64,000 nt of DNA. It comes from Tissierella pigra. Lineage in GTDB: Bacteria > Bacillota > Clostridia > Tissierellales > Tissierellaceae. How positions within the stretch are numbered: the stretch's first letter is position 1; every line of letters starts with the position of its first letter. The notes under the pieces are model-generated. The model was not told the origin of the DNA and searched no databases. It was given only the letters and a program-made list of their open reading frames with translations. The translations under genes and the position numbers were made by a program. The stretch is taken from positions 1 through 64,000 of the forward strand of contig NZ_VUNQ01000016.1 of NCBI RefSeq assembly GCF_009695605.1. The letters are read 5' to 3'. Shown here piece by piece: positions 26,464 through 35,588 of this stretch.

Positions 26464-27600
26464 GTGAATAGAAAATCTTTAATTTTATTTGTAGTTATCT
26501 GTATTGTAATATCAAATATAATGACTGCTTGTGGTTCTATAAAAACATCAACTGATAATAGTGTTATTCTTATGGAACCAATAGTTAAAACAAAAAATTC
26601 TTTAAATATTTCAGTAGATCCTAGAATAGAATTGTTATCAATAGTCCAATATCTAAGTAATTATAATACAATTGCCAGTGGATTGATTACTAAGGAAAGT
26701 TTTGAGTATAAAGACAAAGTAAGAAAGCATTTTATGGAGTTTAGAAAACATGAGGCTATAAAATTTTTTAATGAAATTTCTAAAAATGGTTTTACCTTTG
26801 ATGCTCCTCCAACTTCAATGCTTTTTATGGACAATAATTTTAAAGTAAGAAAAGATGTAGAATTAACTGATTATATAGCCAGAAGAGCTGGTAGCCGTGA
26901 AAATATAATTAAACTTTATAATCTTCTTGAGGACTTTGCTTCAATCTCTGATTTTACTTCATTTTTTAATGATAATATAGAATACTACAATACTATTATT
27001 GATAATACTCTTTTCTTAATAGATGATGAATTTGATATTATAAATCATCTAGAAGGCTACTACGGTTGGCAAAATAAAAGTTACAACATAGTATTATCCT
27101 CATTATACGGAGCAGGAGCATATGGACCTAGTATATCTAATAAAAACCAAGATGTTGAAATTTATAGTATTATAGGATGTCAGATGTTAAACGGAAATCT
27201 TGATCCCTCCTTTGGAACTATAGACTACTTTAATTATCTCCAACAACACGAATTTAGTCATTCGTTTATTAATCCAACAACTTCAAAAAATCTGGATTTA
27301 GCAAATTCTTATGAGGAACTCTTTGAGCCTATAAAAGATGAAATGAAATACCTTGCTTATGCAGAATGGGAAACCTGCTTAAATGAGCATATAATTCGTG
27401 CCTTGACTTCAAGATTTGCTTCTCATGAAAATAAAACTAAAGGCAGGAATCTTCTCAAAGCAGAAGAGGAAAAAAACTTTATATATGTAGAAGCACTATA
27501 CAATAAACTAGAAGAATATGAAGACAATCGAGATAAATACCCTACAATAGAGGATTTTTATCCTGAGCTTTTAAAGGCATTGGATCAATTCAAAAACTAA
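26464..27600 (+). CDS. DUF4932 lipoprotein, putative metallopeptidase
   Basis: A 378-residue lipoprotein: a hydrophobic signal ends in the lipobox IMTAC, with Cys23 as the lipidation site. Residues 262-266 are HEFSH, an HExxH-type zinc-peptidase variant (QQHEFSHSFINP), and ETCLNEHIIRA lies downstream as a possible third ligand region. This fits the DUF4932 family. Substrate is unknown. A GTG start at 26464 follows GGAGGGGTTAAG. It lies 23 bases after the DUF4097 gene and ends the operon at a strong terminator. Confidence 0.82.
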   Translation: MNRKSLILFVVICIVISNIMTACGSIKTSTDNSVILMEPIVKTKNSLNISVDPRIELLSIVQYLSNYNTIASGLITKESFEYKDKVRKHFMEFRKHEAIKFFNEISKNGFTFDAPPTSMLFMDNNFKVRKDVELTDYIARRAGSRENIIKLYNLLEDFASISDFTSFFNDNIEYYNTIIDNTLFLIDDEFDIINHLEGYYGWQNKSYNIVLSSLYGAGAYGPSISNKNQDVEIYSIIGCQMLNGNLDPSFGTIDYFNYLQQHEFSHSFINPTTSKNLDLANSYEELFEPIKDEMKYLAYAEWETCLNEHIIRALTSRFASHENKTKGRNLLKAEEEKNFIYVEALYNKLEEYEDNRDKYPTIEDFYPELLKALDQFKN

Positions 27601-27603
27601 CTT

Positions 27604-27644
27604 AAAAATGTGACAGGTAATCTTGAATTACCTGTCACATTTTT
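27604..27644. terminator. Bidirectional terminator
   Basis: An 18-bp perfect stem (AAAAATGTGACAGGTAAT and its complement) with a 5-base loop and T tracts on both sides. It serves the DUF4932 operon and, on the other strand, the phosphatase gene ending at 27644. Confidence 0.93.
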
Positions 27645-28345
27645 TACTCAATATAAAACACCTTATAATCATCTAATCTTAAGCAAGACATTCTTCCATC
27701 ATCATAACAATTTCCTGTATCTATACCTATTTTGTCATTATAGATTTTATCAAACCAAATTTCATAGGGTAATTTTGATTCTACCTCAAATATCTTATCT
27801 ATATATCTTCTAGGGGAATGTCCAAATATGGTAATTAAACTATCTAAAGCTTTATTTTTTATAAAATCATCTCTTACCCAAACAAGTCTATCTCTTTGTT
27901 CAGTTAAAGCATCTTCTAGTGATTTTTCTTTCAAACTCTCAATTAGTCTTTCTGGTTCAAATCCACCATGGACAAGTAAATATTTATTATCCACTATTTT
28001 AAAATATGGCAATCCCTCTATAAAGGATAAAATCTTTTCTTGTTCTTCTGAGGTTCTTTTATTAAATCCTTTTATAGTAGGCTCACAACCATTTCTGCTC
28101 CATCTTTCTGTTTGTTTTTCGTCTTTATATTTAAGTCCATAGAGCATCATCTCATCATGATTTCCCATAATTACTTCTATCTGTGGATAATTCATGACAA
28201 ATTCTATAGTTTCCATAGGTTTATCACCTCTATCCACTAAATCTCCAATTATATAAAGTTTATCGTCTTCAGAAAGCTCAATAGTTTCAATTAACCTTTT
28301 TAACCTATCTAATTTGCCATGTATATCACTGGTTACATATTTCAT
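27644..28345 (-). CDS. Metallophosphoesterase, Ser/Thr phosphatase-like
   Basis: A 233-residue phosphatase of the PPP-like calcineurin superfamily. It has all three metal motifs: SDIHGK (Asp7, His9), GDLVDRGDKP and GNHDEMM, plus a later VHGGFEP and FGHSPRR. Related bacterial enzymes include PrpA/PrpE-type protein phosphatases and ApaH-like nucleotide hydrolases; the sequence does not decide between them. A good AAGGTGAT site sets the start. It follows the ABC-F gene by 16 bases on the minus strand. Confidence 0.88.
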   Translation of the reverse strand: MKYVTSDIHGKLDRLKRLIETIELSEDDKLYIIGDLVDRGDKPMETIEFVMNYPQIEVIMGNHDEMMLYGLKYKDEKQTERWSRNGCEPTIKGFNKRTSEEQEKILSFIEGLPYFKIVDNKYLLVHGGFEPERLIESLKEKSLEDALTEQRDRLVWVRDDFIKNKALDSLITIFGHSPRRYIDKIFEVESKLPYEIWFDKIYNDKIGIDTGNCYDDGRMSCLRLDDYKVFYIE

Positions 28346-28361
28346 ATATTATCACCTTATT

Positions 28362-29984
28362 TTATCTAATTTTATTTAATTCTTTTAATATATTTGTATA
28401 TTCCAAATCAAGTTTTTCCTTATCCTCTGGCTTTTTTGCAATGGAAATAAGCCCTATTATTTCACTTAATTTATTTTCCAATATAGCCCTTCTATTTGCA
28501 ATATCCTTATGTTGAAAATCATTGTCTTTATTTTTATTGTAATCATTTAAGTTTCCTTGAAAAGTATTTATTTTTTCATTTTCAATATACATTATAGTAT
28601 CAGCTACATTTTCAATTAATCTTTTATCATGGGAAACAAATAATAATGTGTTATTATAGCTTATTAGTGCTTCTTCCACTGCCTCAACTGAATATATATC
28701 TAAATAATTAGTAGGTTCATCTAATATCAATATATTAAAATCGCTAAGTAATATCTTTGCTAAAGATACCTTTACTCTCTCTCCTCCACTTAGTACACTA
28801 ACCTTTTTATATACATCATCTCGTTTAAAGAGAAATCTTGCTAAAATATCCCTTGCATCTTGTTCCAGACCTACTTCCAATAAATTTTCTAGTATGGTTT
28901 TGCTTTCATCTAGAATATTTAAGTCTTGGCTAAAATATCCTATATTTGCCTTCTTAGAAATATTAATATTATCTTCATTTTCCATTATCATTTTTAGTAA
29001 TGTAGTCTTTCCACTACCATTTCCACCAATTAATGCAACCTTAGATTTATTATATATTTGAAAATTAGAGTCTTTAAATAAAGTTCTCTCTCCAAAAGAT
29101 TTAGTCAATTCTTTACCTTCAATAACTATTTTGGAAAATATCTCCTCTCCACTAATATCCACTTTTATTTTATCTACTTCCTTTAATTTATCTTTTACCT
29201 CTAATTTATCTATTCTAGAAGCTATTGCTTTTACCTTATTATCCAGCTTTTTCTTGGCTTTTTGTCCCCCCATTTTATGAAGTCTTGCCTCAGAATTTCC
29301 CATTCTCTTAGGAGGTCCTTTTATTTTATCTGATTTTGTCTTGGTATCAACTAAAACCTTTTCTAGCCTTCTTTTTTCATTTATATACTTCTCATATTCC
29401 AACTCTTGAGTCTTTCTTTCCAATTCTTTTTGAACCTTATAATGAGAATAGTTTCCATCATATATTTTAATTTTACTATCTTCAAGTTCTATTATTTTGT
29501 TACATACCTTATCTAGTAAATCTCTATCATGAGAAGTTATAACCATAGCACCTTCAAAATTAGTCAATTTTTCTATTAAAAAATCAATTCCTTCAAAATC
29601 AAGATTTGAAGTAGGCTCATCTGCAAGAAGAAACTTACCATTATCAGTTAAAAATCCAGCGATTTTTAGTCTAGTTAATTCTCCCCCACTCATAAATTCT
29701 TTATTTTTTTCCTTTAGTCCTAATTTACCTATATATTCACCATCTACTTCCTTATTTGAACTATCTTCTAGCTGTTTAATATAGAATGGCTTAATATTTG
29801 TTCTTATGGTTCCAGAATCTGGGTTAATTTCTCCTGCAATTAAATTTAATAATGTAGTTTTCCCAGAACCATTTAATCCAACTAGACCTATCTTATCATC
29901 TGAGTATATTTTTAAATCCTTAATATTTAATACAAGTCTATATTCAAAATACTTTTTTAAATTATTTATATCTAAAACTAACAT
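28362..29984 (-). CDS. ABC-F ribosomal protection protein
   Basis: A 540-residue soluble protein with two ATPase domains and no membrane part. Each has a Walker A (GLNGSGKTT, GGNGSGKTT), a signature (MSGGELTRL, LSGGERVKV) and a Walker B (LLADEPTSNLD, LILDEPTNYLD). Between them is a long charged linker (about 185-290), including PPKRMGNSEARLHKMGGQ, typical of Vga/Lsa/Sal/CplR-like antibiotic resistance proteins. These dislodge lincosamides, pleuromutilins or streptogramin A from the ribosome. The gene has a leader peptide and terminator attenuator just upstream, a hallmark of inducible resistance. The drug spectrum cannot be told from sequence. Confidence 0.88.
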   Translation of the reverse strand: MLVLDINNLKKYFEYRLVLNIKDLKIYSDDKIGLVGLNGSGKTTLLNLIAGEINPDSGTIRTNIKPFYIKQLEDSSNKEVDGEYIGKLGLKEKNKEFMSGGELTRLKIAGFLTDNGKFLLADEPTSNLDFEGIDFLIEKLTNFEGAMVITSHDRDLLDKVCNKIIELEDSKIKIYDGNYSHYKVQKELERKTQELEYEKYINEKRRLEKVLVDTKTKSDKIKGPPKRMGNSEARLHKMGGQKAKKKLDNKVKAIASRIDKLEVKDKLKEVDKIKVDISGEEIFSKIVIEGKELTKSFGERTLFKDSNFQIYNKSKVALIGGNGSGKTTLLKMIMENEDNINISKKANIGYFSQDLNILDESKTILENLLEVGLEQDARDILARFLFKRDDVYKKVSVLSGGERVKVSLAKILLSDFNILILDEPTNYLDIYSVEAVEEALISYNNTLLFVSHDKRLIENVADTIMYIENEKINTFQGNLNDYNKNKDNDFQHKDIANRRAILENKLSEIIGLISIAKKPEDKEKLDLEYTNILKELNKIR

Positions 29985-30018
29985 AAAAAAATCCCTCCTA
30001 ATTTTGTCTGAAGGGATT
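29985..30018 (-). terminator. Attenuator terminator before the ABC-F gene
   Basis: On the minus strand AATCCCT (30018-30012) pairs with AGGGATT (29996-29990), followed by a run of seven T. The 3' arm overlaps the AGGAGGG ribosome binding site at 29993-29999. It would both stop transcription and hide the binding site unless another fold forms. Confidence 0.8.
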
Positions 30019-30099
30019 AATGTCTTTATTATTGCAAAAGGAATAAATCAACCATATAGGTTAATTTAAGAATAAGAGACCATTATAATCACCTTCAGA
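30007..30099 (-). promoter_or_regulatory. Anti-terminator pairing in the ABC-F leader
   Basis: The 8 bases at 30092-30099 (TCTGAAGG on the minus strand, part of the leader ribosome binding site) are exactly complementary to 30007-30014 (CCTTCAGA), which covers part of the terminator's 5' arm. Pairing between them would break the terminator. How ribosome stalling shifts this balance cannot be told by eye. Confidence 0.6.
30066..30083 (-). CDS. Leader peptide of the ABC-F attenuator
   Basis: A five-codon frame, M-V-S-Y-S and stop, with a strong GAAGGTGAT ribosome binding site 5 bases before its ATG. Its place between the promoter and the attenuator terminator fits leader peptides that sense ribosome-targeting antibiotics by stalling. 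Confidence 0.65.
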   Translation of the reverse strand: MVSYS

Positions 30100-30124
30100 A
30101 CATTTGTAAACTAAAATAAACCTA

Positions 30125-30154
30125 AGTATACTAGGTATTATTTTTTCAAATCAA
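30125..30154 (-). promoter_or_regulatory. Promoter of the ABC-F leader
   Basis: On the minus strand TTGATT (30154-30149) and TATACT (30130-30125) are 18 bases apart, about 40 bases upstream of the leader peptide. The -10 lies in a small inverted repeat (CCTAGTATACTTAGG). From 30155 to 30270 nothing further is recognisable. Confidence 0.55.
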
Positions 30155-30270
30155 ATTGTTCTTTTAATAAAGGGATTATATTCTCATTGTTCTAGTTTCC
30201 ATCCTTTTCTATTATTTAAATTAATTAAATATTATCACAAATTATCTTATTTTGCAAGAAAATCTTCAAA

Positions 30271-31095
30271 TTATCTATTAACAAACCATTCTACTAAATC
30301 ACTACTGATACTAATGGATTTTCTAGATATTTTTCTAGCTTCTTCTTTTGAAAACCATTTAGCATCTACAATTTCTTCATTATCTACCTTAATTTCGCCT
30401 TCAAGATATTCTGCCGTAAATCCAATCATCATGGAATTTGGAAATGGCCAAGGCTGAGAGCCAAAATATTTAATATTATGTACTTTAATACCTACTTCTT
30501 CAAATACTTCCCTCTTTACACAATCCTCAAAAGTCTCTCCCATTTCTACAAACCCTGCTAGTACACTATATGTTCCTTCTGGAAACATTTTATTATGGGC
30601 TAATAATATTTTATCTTCCTTTGTAACTGCTACAATTATAGCAGGAGCAGTTTTAGGCCATACCATATTATCACAATTGGTACAAATCATGGCTCTATCA
30701 TTTCCACTGACTTTCATAATCATTTTAGTTCCACATACTCCACATTTTTGATTATTTCTTACATGATCCAATAGAAGTAATGCCTTCGCTCCCACTAAAA
30801 ATTCATCATGACTTATATTTTTAGAATAAGTTCTTAAATCTATAAACTTATATTCATCATCTTTAATTTCTTCTATTTCTCCTGAGTAACAATCGGTCTT
30901 TTCATAAGCTCCTAAACATTGAAGATGATAAACATCTAATTTAAGCCTTTTTATATCATCTCCATTAGGTATAATAAACTTATCTCCGTCTATCTTTACC
31001 AGAAGTTTATCTTTATGAAATAAATACATATTCCACTTCTTATATTCACCATATAGTGGCTCTTTTGAAGGTTCAAATTTTATATATTCTCCCAC
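30271..31095 (-). CDS. nudC: NADH pyrophosphatase NudC
   Basis: A Nudix hydrolase that splits NADH and can decap NAD-capped RNA. The 274-residue protein has the four-cysteine zinc ribbon (CGVCG and CTNC), the Nudix box GFVEMGETFEDCVKREVFEEVG read in parts (GFVEMGE, REVFEEVG), and the NudC-specific SQPWPFPNS motif. The start is a GTG at 31095. It lies 5 bases after tdk and shares its transcript. Confidence 0.93.
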   Translation of the reverse strand: MGEYIKFEPSKEPLYGEYKKWNMYLFHKDKLLVKIDGDKFIIPNGDDIKRLKLDVYHLQCLGAYEKTDCYSGEIEEIKDDEYKFIDLRTYSKNISHDEFLVGAKALLLLDHVRNNQKCGVCGTKMIMKVSGNDRAMICTNCDNMVWPKTAPAIIVAVTKEDKILLAHNKMFPEGTYSVLAGFVEMGETFEDCVKREVFEEVGIKVHNIKYFGSQPWPFPNSMMIGFTAEYLEGEIKVDNEEIVDAKWFSKEEARKISRKSISISSDLVEWFVNR

Positions 31096-31100
31096 TTATA

Positions 31101-31673
31101 TCACTGTCCTTTCTGCTCTTCCAAAAAACATTTTCTGCAAAGAGGTTCATATTCGTCTGTTGCTCCTATTACTATTCGTTCTTGAGCTTTAGTCTTTCTA
31201 TGACTTACCCAAGCATCTGTACCACATTTAACACATACTGCATGGTGTTTATATAGATAATCTGCCATAGGCATAAGTTCCTTTACTATTTCAAAAGCTT
31301 GTCCTGAAAAATCCATATCAAGTCCTGCAAGTATGACTGTTTTTCCCTTTTCTAAAAACTTATTGATTGTATCTACAATATCTTCTATTTTACCTCCTAG
31401 AAATTGTACTTCATCTATTGCTATAACGTCTAAGTCATAAGATTTACAGTATTCACAGATTTCAAATATATTATTTACCATAACTGCATTTAATGTTGTA
31501 TTGTCATGAGTTCTTATTTCTGATTTAGGATACCTAGTATCTATTGATGGTTTAAAGGCTATTGTTTTATATCCTGCTATATTAAATCTTTTTACGTCTT
31601 TTTCTAAACTTGATGTTTTCCCTGAAAACATGGACCCTGTATGTATAATTAGCTTTCCTTTGTATTGATGCAA
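31101..31673 (-). CDS. tdk: Thymidine kinase
   Basis: A type II thymidine kinase of the salvage pathway, 190 residues. It has the P-loop TGSMFSGKTS, the Walker B-like IDEVQFLGG and zinc-binding cysteines (CVKCG and CRKCF). The initiator is TTG at 31673, set 8 bases after a strong AAGGAGGAG site; there is no in-frame ATG close by. It leads a two-gene unit with nudC. Confidence 0.95.
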   Translation of the reverse strand: MHQYKGKLIIHTGSMFSGKTSSLEKDVKRFNIAGYKTIAFKPSIDTRYPKSEIRTHDNTTLNAVMVNNIFEICEYCKSYDLDVIAIDEVQFLGGKIEDIVDTINKFLEKGKTVILAGLDMDFSGQAFEIVKELMPMADYLYKHHAVCVKCGTDAWVSHRKTKAQERIVIGATDEYEPLCRKCFLEEQKGQ

Positions 31674-31821
31674 AATAAACTCCTCCTTAATATTATTACT
31701 GAAGTATTATACCATTTTTTATGGTTTTGGACAAAATTAATATTTTGTAATCTCACATATTGCATTCCTTGGGAATACAATAAATTACTATATATTATTT
31801 ATTGCAGGAGGTGTTTTTTAT

Positions 31822-32595
31822 ATGAAACCTTTAGTTGAAATTAACGGCATTGGAATGACTTATCACAGCTTAAAAGGTGAAACGGAAGCCATTAAAGATA
31901 TAAATTTAAATATATCCAAAGGGGAAATAGTTGGAATAGTAGGGCCTAGTGGATGTGGAAAGTCCACCTTATTATCAATAATAGCAGGACTTATAACTCC
32001 AAGTAAGGGGAATGTATTAATAAATGGAAAACAAGTAAGTAAATCTAATAGTAATATTGGATATATGTTTCAAAAAGATCAGCTTTTAGAGTGGAGAAAT
32101 ATTTTAGAAAACGTAGTCCTTGGATTAGAAATTCAAAGAAAATTAACTCCAGAAGTTTATGATAATGCCAAAGCCATGCTTCACAGTTATGGACTAGGAG
32201 AATTTATATCTTCCTATCCTAGACAGTTATCAGGTGGTATGAGACAAAGAGTTGCATTGATTAGAACTCTTCTATTAGAGCCTGAGTTACTTCTTTTAGA
32301 TGAGCCCTTTTCTGCCTTAGATTATCAAACTAGACTTGCCATAGCAGACGAGATCGGTATTATTCTAAAAAAGGAACAAAAAACAGGATTGTTAATAACT
32401 CATGATATAGCTGAGGCTATTAGTTTATCAGATAGAGTTGTGATACTTTCCAACAGGCCTGCAACAATCAAAGAAATTGTAGATATTAAACTAACCTGTC
32501 CAATTGGGAAAGAAACTCCTTTAGGATGTAGGGAAGCACCTGAATTCAGGCATTATTTCAATAAGATATGGAAGGAGTTGGATATACATGTCTAA
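31822..32595 (+). CDS. ABC transporter ATPase, nitrate/sulfonate/taurine type
   Basis: A 257-residue ATPase like SsuB, TauB and ThiZ. Walker A is GPSGCGKST, the signature is LSGGMRQRVALIRTLL and Walker B is LLLLDEPFSALD; the D-loop and ITHDIAEAISLSDRV follow. An AGGAGGTG site precedes it. It overlaps the permease gene by 8 bases. No substrate-binding protein gene is nearby, so the substrate (sulfonate, a thiamine precursor or similar) cannot be named. Confidence 0.9.
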   Translation: MKPLVEINGIGMTYHSLKGETEAIKDINLNISKGEIVGIVGPSGCGKSTLLSIIAGLITPSKGNVLINGKQVSKSNSNIGYMFQKDQLLEWRNILENVVLGLEIQRKLTPEVYDNAKAMLHSYGLGEFISSYPRQLSGGMRQRVALIRTLLLEPELLLLDEPFSALDYQTRLAIADEIGIILKKEQKTGLLITHDIAEAISLSDRVVILSNRPATIKEIVDIKLTCPIGKETPLGCREAPEFRHYFNKIWKELDIHV

Positions 32596-33388
32596 TAAAA
32601 AACCTTCTAAAGAACATGAAGAGTATTTAATTAACTTAAAGAAAAAAAATAGAAATATATTCTTAACTCAAATAAGTATTTTGATACTAGGTCTTTTATT
32701 ATGGGAGGTAGCAGCACATTTTAAGTGGATAGATACTTTCTTAACTAGTTATCCATCGCAAATTTGGAAACTATTTTTGACTTATATAAAGCATGGTAAT
32801 CTATTTTACCATGTTGGGATTTCTGTCATGGAAACTATAATAGGCTTTTTAGGTGGAACTTTATTAGGCGTTATTATAGCAATTGGTCTTTGGTGGTCAG
32901 ATTTTTGGGCAAAGGTATTAGACCCCTATTTAGTAATGTTAAATAGTCTTCCTAAAACTGCCTTGGCACCTATTATAATTATTTGGGTTGGTGCAGGATA
33001 TAGCGGTATTATAGTTACTGCAATTACAGTGTCTATAGTGGTTACAATTATGAATATGTTTGAAAGTTTTATATCAGTGGATAACGATCAAATAAAGCTA
33101 TTAAATACCTTTGGTGCTACTAAGTTGCAAATATTACAAAAAATAATAATTCCATCATCTATTCCTACACTTATAAATACATTAAAAATCAATATTGGAT
33201 TATCATGGGTAGGAGTAATCGTAGGGGAGTTTCTAGTATCTAAAGCTGGTATAGGATATTTAATAGTCTATGGTGGTCAAGTGTTTAAATTGGATATAGT
33301 TATGATGAGCATATTTATTTTAGCTGTTATATCAGTATTTATGTACAAAGCAATTTCCATATTGGAAAATAAATTTAGAAAATGGTAA
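32588..33388 (+). CDS. ABC transporter permease, SsuC/ThiX type
   Basis: A 266-residue permease of the SsuC/TauC/ThiX family with about six membrane helices. The cytoplasmic coupling motif is LLNTFGATKLQILQKIIIPSSIPTL read in parts (NTFGATKLQILQK, IIPSSIPTL), which matches the EAA loop. It pairs with the ATPase gene ahead of it, and the transcript ends at the strong terminator at 33409-33449. The expected third component, a periplasmic-type binding lipoprotein, is missing here. Confidence 0.9.
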   Translation: MSNKKPSKEHEEYLINLKKKNRNIFLTQISILILGLLLWEVAAHFKWIDTFLTSYPSQIWKLFLTYIKHGNLFYHVGISVMETIIGFLGGTLLGVIIAIGLWWSDFWAKVLDPYLVMLNSLPKTALAPIIIIWVGAGYSGIIVTAITVSIVVTIMNMFESFISVDNDQIKLLNTFGATKLQILQKIIIPSSIPTLINTLKINIGLSWVGVIVGEFLVSKAGIGYLIVYGGQVFKLDIVMMSIFILAVISVFMYKAISILENKFRKW

Positions 33389-33408
33389 GGTTAAAAAGTT
33401 AAAATAAA

Positions 33409-33449
33409 AACCTCATTTACAGTAATCACTTTTTACTGTAAATGAGGTT
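33409..33449. terminator. Bidirectional terminator
   Basis: A 17-bp perfect stem (AACCTCATTTACAGTAA and its complement) with a 7-base loop lies between the ABC pair and the convergent cyclophilin gene, with A and T runs on its two sides. Confidence 0.93.
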
Positions 33450-33455
33450 CTTTTA

Positions 33456-34190
33456 TTATTTATATTTTACAATTTCTACTTTTTCCATTATAACTGGTTC
33501 CACTGGCTTATCATTAGCTCCAACTTTTACATTAGCAATCTTATCTACTATATCCATCCCTTCATATACTTGACCGAATACAGTATGTTTAAAGTCTAAC
33601 CATGGAGTACCACCTAACTCTTCATAAGCCTTTACTACATCTTCTGAAAAACCTGATTTTTCTCCTAGCTCTTTCATTTGGTTCATTAGATTCTTATCTA
33701 CAGCTGAGTTTTGAACTATAAAGAATTGACTTCCATTTGTACCTGGTCCTGCATTCGCCATGGATAATGCTCCCCTAAAGTTATGATAGTTTGAATCAAA
33801 CTCATCTTCAAAAGGTGCTCCCCATATACTTTCCCCACCTGCACCTGTACCTTGTGGGTCTCCCCCTTGGATCATAAAATCTTTGATTACTCTATGGAAC
33901 ATAATTCCATTATAGTATCCATTTTCAATATGAGTTTTAAAGTTTTCTACTGCCTTTGGTGCTACATCTGGAAATAATCTTATTTTAATATCTCCAAAAT
34001 TTGTACTAATAATAGCTACCTCTTCTCCATCCTTAGGCATCTTTAATTGTTCTAAATTCATCACATTTCCTCCTTGATTTTGATCAATATCTTCTACTTC
34101 AGTATCTCCATTACCTTTACATCCTACTGCAAATAATACAACAAAAGAAATAAACAATATTAGCATAATTCTTTTATTAAGCTTATACAT
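33456..34190 (-). CDS. Cyclophilin-type peptidyl-prolyl isomerase, lipoprotein
   Basis: A 244-residue extracellular folding catalyst. A signal peptide ends in the lipobox FAVGC (Cys24), followed by an acidic linker and a cyclophilin domain with [45 protein letters not shown] and [12 protein letters not shown]. Its domain holds an insertion of about 25 residues between FFI and HTVFGQV. A close paralogue lies at 46550-47236, which carries the same insertion. It should help fold secreted proteins at the membrane surface. Confidence 0.93.
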   Translation of the reverse strand: MYKLNKRIMLILFISFVVLFAVGCKGNGDTEVEDIDQNQGGNVMNLEQLKMPKDGEEVAIISTNFGDIKIRLFPDVAPKAVENFKTHIENGYYNGIMFHRVIKDFMIQGGDPQGTGAGGESIWGAPFEDEFDSNYHNFRGALSMANAGPGTNGSQFFIVQNSAVDKNLMNQMKELGEKSGFSEDVVKAYEELGGTPWLDFKHTVFGQVYEGMDIVDKIANVKVGANDKPVEPVIMEKVEIVKYK

Positions 34191-34254
34191 CTTTCCATCT
34201 CCTAGTTAATAATATAGCATAATTTTATGGTTTTATATAGTCGTATTAGTTCAT

Positions 34255-34956
34255 CTAATTATTATCTGATACAATATTTCCCTCAAAATTTGCACTTATA
34301 ACTCCATGTATTTGATAAATTTCTTTATATAGATTGCTAATGTTAAAATTATTAGGTGTTTTAACTATAAAACGAATCTCCATTATTCCACTTTCTTCAT
34401 CATATCCACTATTGTTTAATATAATAATATCTTTAATGGATAAATAATACTTGCCAAAAAGGACTCCTATCTGACCGATAATACCTGGTCTATTTGTGGC
34501 TATTACTTCAATAGTTTTATATTTCTTTACCAATATTCTATTTTCAAAAATTCCTACACTGGTTAAAGTAGTTAAAACTATGACTGTAGTAACAACTGCA
34601 CCTAAATAATAGCCAGAACCTATGGCTAATCCAATACCAGCACAAACCCAAAGACTGGCAGCAGTCGTAAGTCCGCTAATATTGTTTCCTGTTCTCATAA
34701 TAGTTCCTGCACCAAGAAAACCTATACCACTAACAACTTGAGCCGCCAGTCTGGCTGGGTCTCCTCTAGGCACACTATCATTAAGTTTTAAAAAACCATC
34801 TATAGAAATAAGCATAATTAAGGTAGACCCCAATGTTACTAAAATATGGGTTCTAAGTCCTGCAGGTCTATTATTTGCTTCTCTCTCAACACCTATTAAT
34901 CCACCTACTATGGCAGATAGTAAAAGCCTTCCAATTATCTCAACTTTTGAAATCAT
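34255..34956 (-). CDS. MgtC/SapB family membrane protein
   Basis: A 233-residue protein with about five N-terminal membrane helices, carrying the MgtC signatures GGLIGVEREANNRPAGLRTH, read as GLIGVERE and PAGLRTHILV, then GIGFLGAGTI and GLTTAASLWV. The C-terminal half is a cytoplasmic ACT-like domain. Family members are tied to magnesium homeostasis and ATP synthase control, not proven transport. No Mg-sensing leader is visible upstream. Confidence 0.92.
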   Translation of the reverse strand: MISKVEIIGRLLLSAIVGGLIGVEREANNRPAGLRTHILVTLGSTLIMLISIDGFLKLNDSVPRGDPARLAAQVVSGIGFLGAGTIMRTGNNISGLTTAASLWVCAGIGLAIGSGYYLGAVVTTVIVLTTLTSVGIFENRILVKKYKTIEVIATNRPGIIGQIGVLFGKYYLSIKDIIILNNSGYDEESGIMEIRFIVKTPNNFNISNLYKEIYQIHGVISANFEGNIVSDNN

Positions 34957-34986
34957 GAAAGCAGCTCCTTTAAAGTATATATACTC

Positions 34987-35496
34987 TTACCATTTATCAT
35001 AATGAATTTTGCCGTCATGGTAGTTATTAGATGGTTCTTTTTCTTCATCTTTATTTCCTACTACTACCATTCCTATGGGAATTATATTACTTGGTAGCCC
35101 TAAAACCTCTTTCATAGAATTTACTAAATCAGATGAATCATATAATCCACACCATACTGCTCCTAATCCAATTCCATGAGATGCTAAAAGAATATTTTGT
35201 ATAGCTGCAGCACAGTCTTCTACTAAAAATCCTCTAGCAGGTTGTTTTTCTTCATCTCCACAAACAACTATTCCACATCCAGCATTAGGCAACATCTGTG
35301 CATACTTATGAAATTCAGATACTTCTTGAAGTAATTCTTTATTTTTTAGTACTACAAAATGCCAAGGCTGCATATTGTGGGCAGATGGAGCTTGAAATCC
35401 TGCTCTAAGTAATGTATCTATCTGTTCATTAGTAATTACTTCCCCAGTAAATCGTCTTATACTTCTCCTAGTCATAATAGCTTTTAATACATCCAT
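34987..35496 (-). CDS. Nitroreductase family protein
   Basis: A 169-residue FMN-dependent reductase. The FMN-binding motif TRRSIRRFTGE at the start, APSAHNMQPWHFVV and the late GLGAVWCGLY are family signatures. It is a short, minimal nitroreductase of the sort common in clostridia, of unknown substrate. It lies 30 bases upstream of the mgtC-like gene on the same strand. Confidence 0.92.
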   Translation of the reverse strand: MDVLKAIMTRRSIRRFTGEVITNEQIDTLLRAGFQAPSAHNMQPWHFVVLKNKELLQEVSEFHKYAQMLPNAGCGIVVCGDEEKQPARGFLVEDCAAAIQNILLASHGIGLGAVWCGLYDSSDLVNSMKEVLGLPSNIIPIGMVVVGNKDEEKEPSNNYHDGKIHYDKW

Positions 35497-35588
35497 TTTA
35501 CCACTCCTTTTATTTTATTATATTATATTTATTCTTATTTTTATATTGTGTTATAATAATTATGTAAATAATAATGGAGGTTATACCT

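Noticed and set aside
31674-31821. Possible thiamine riboswitch before the SsuBC-like genes
   Set aside because: I could not find the conserved TPP riboswitch boxes, only a short A+T-rich leader with a normal ribosome binding site.
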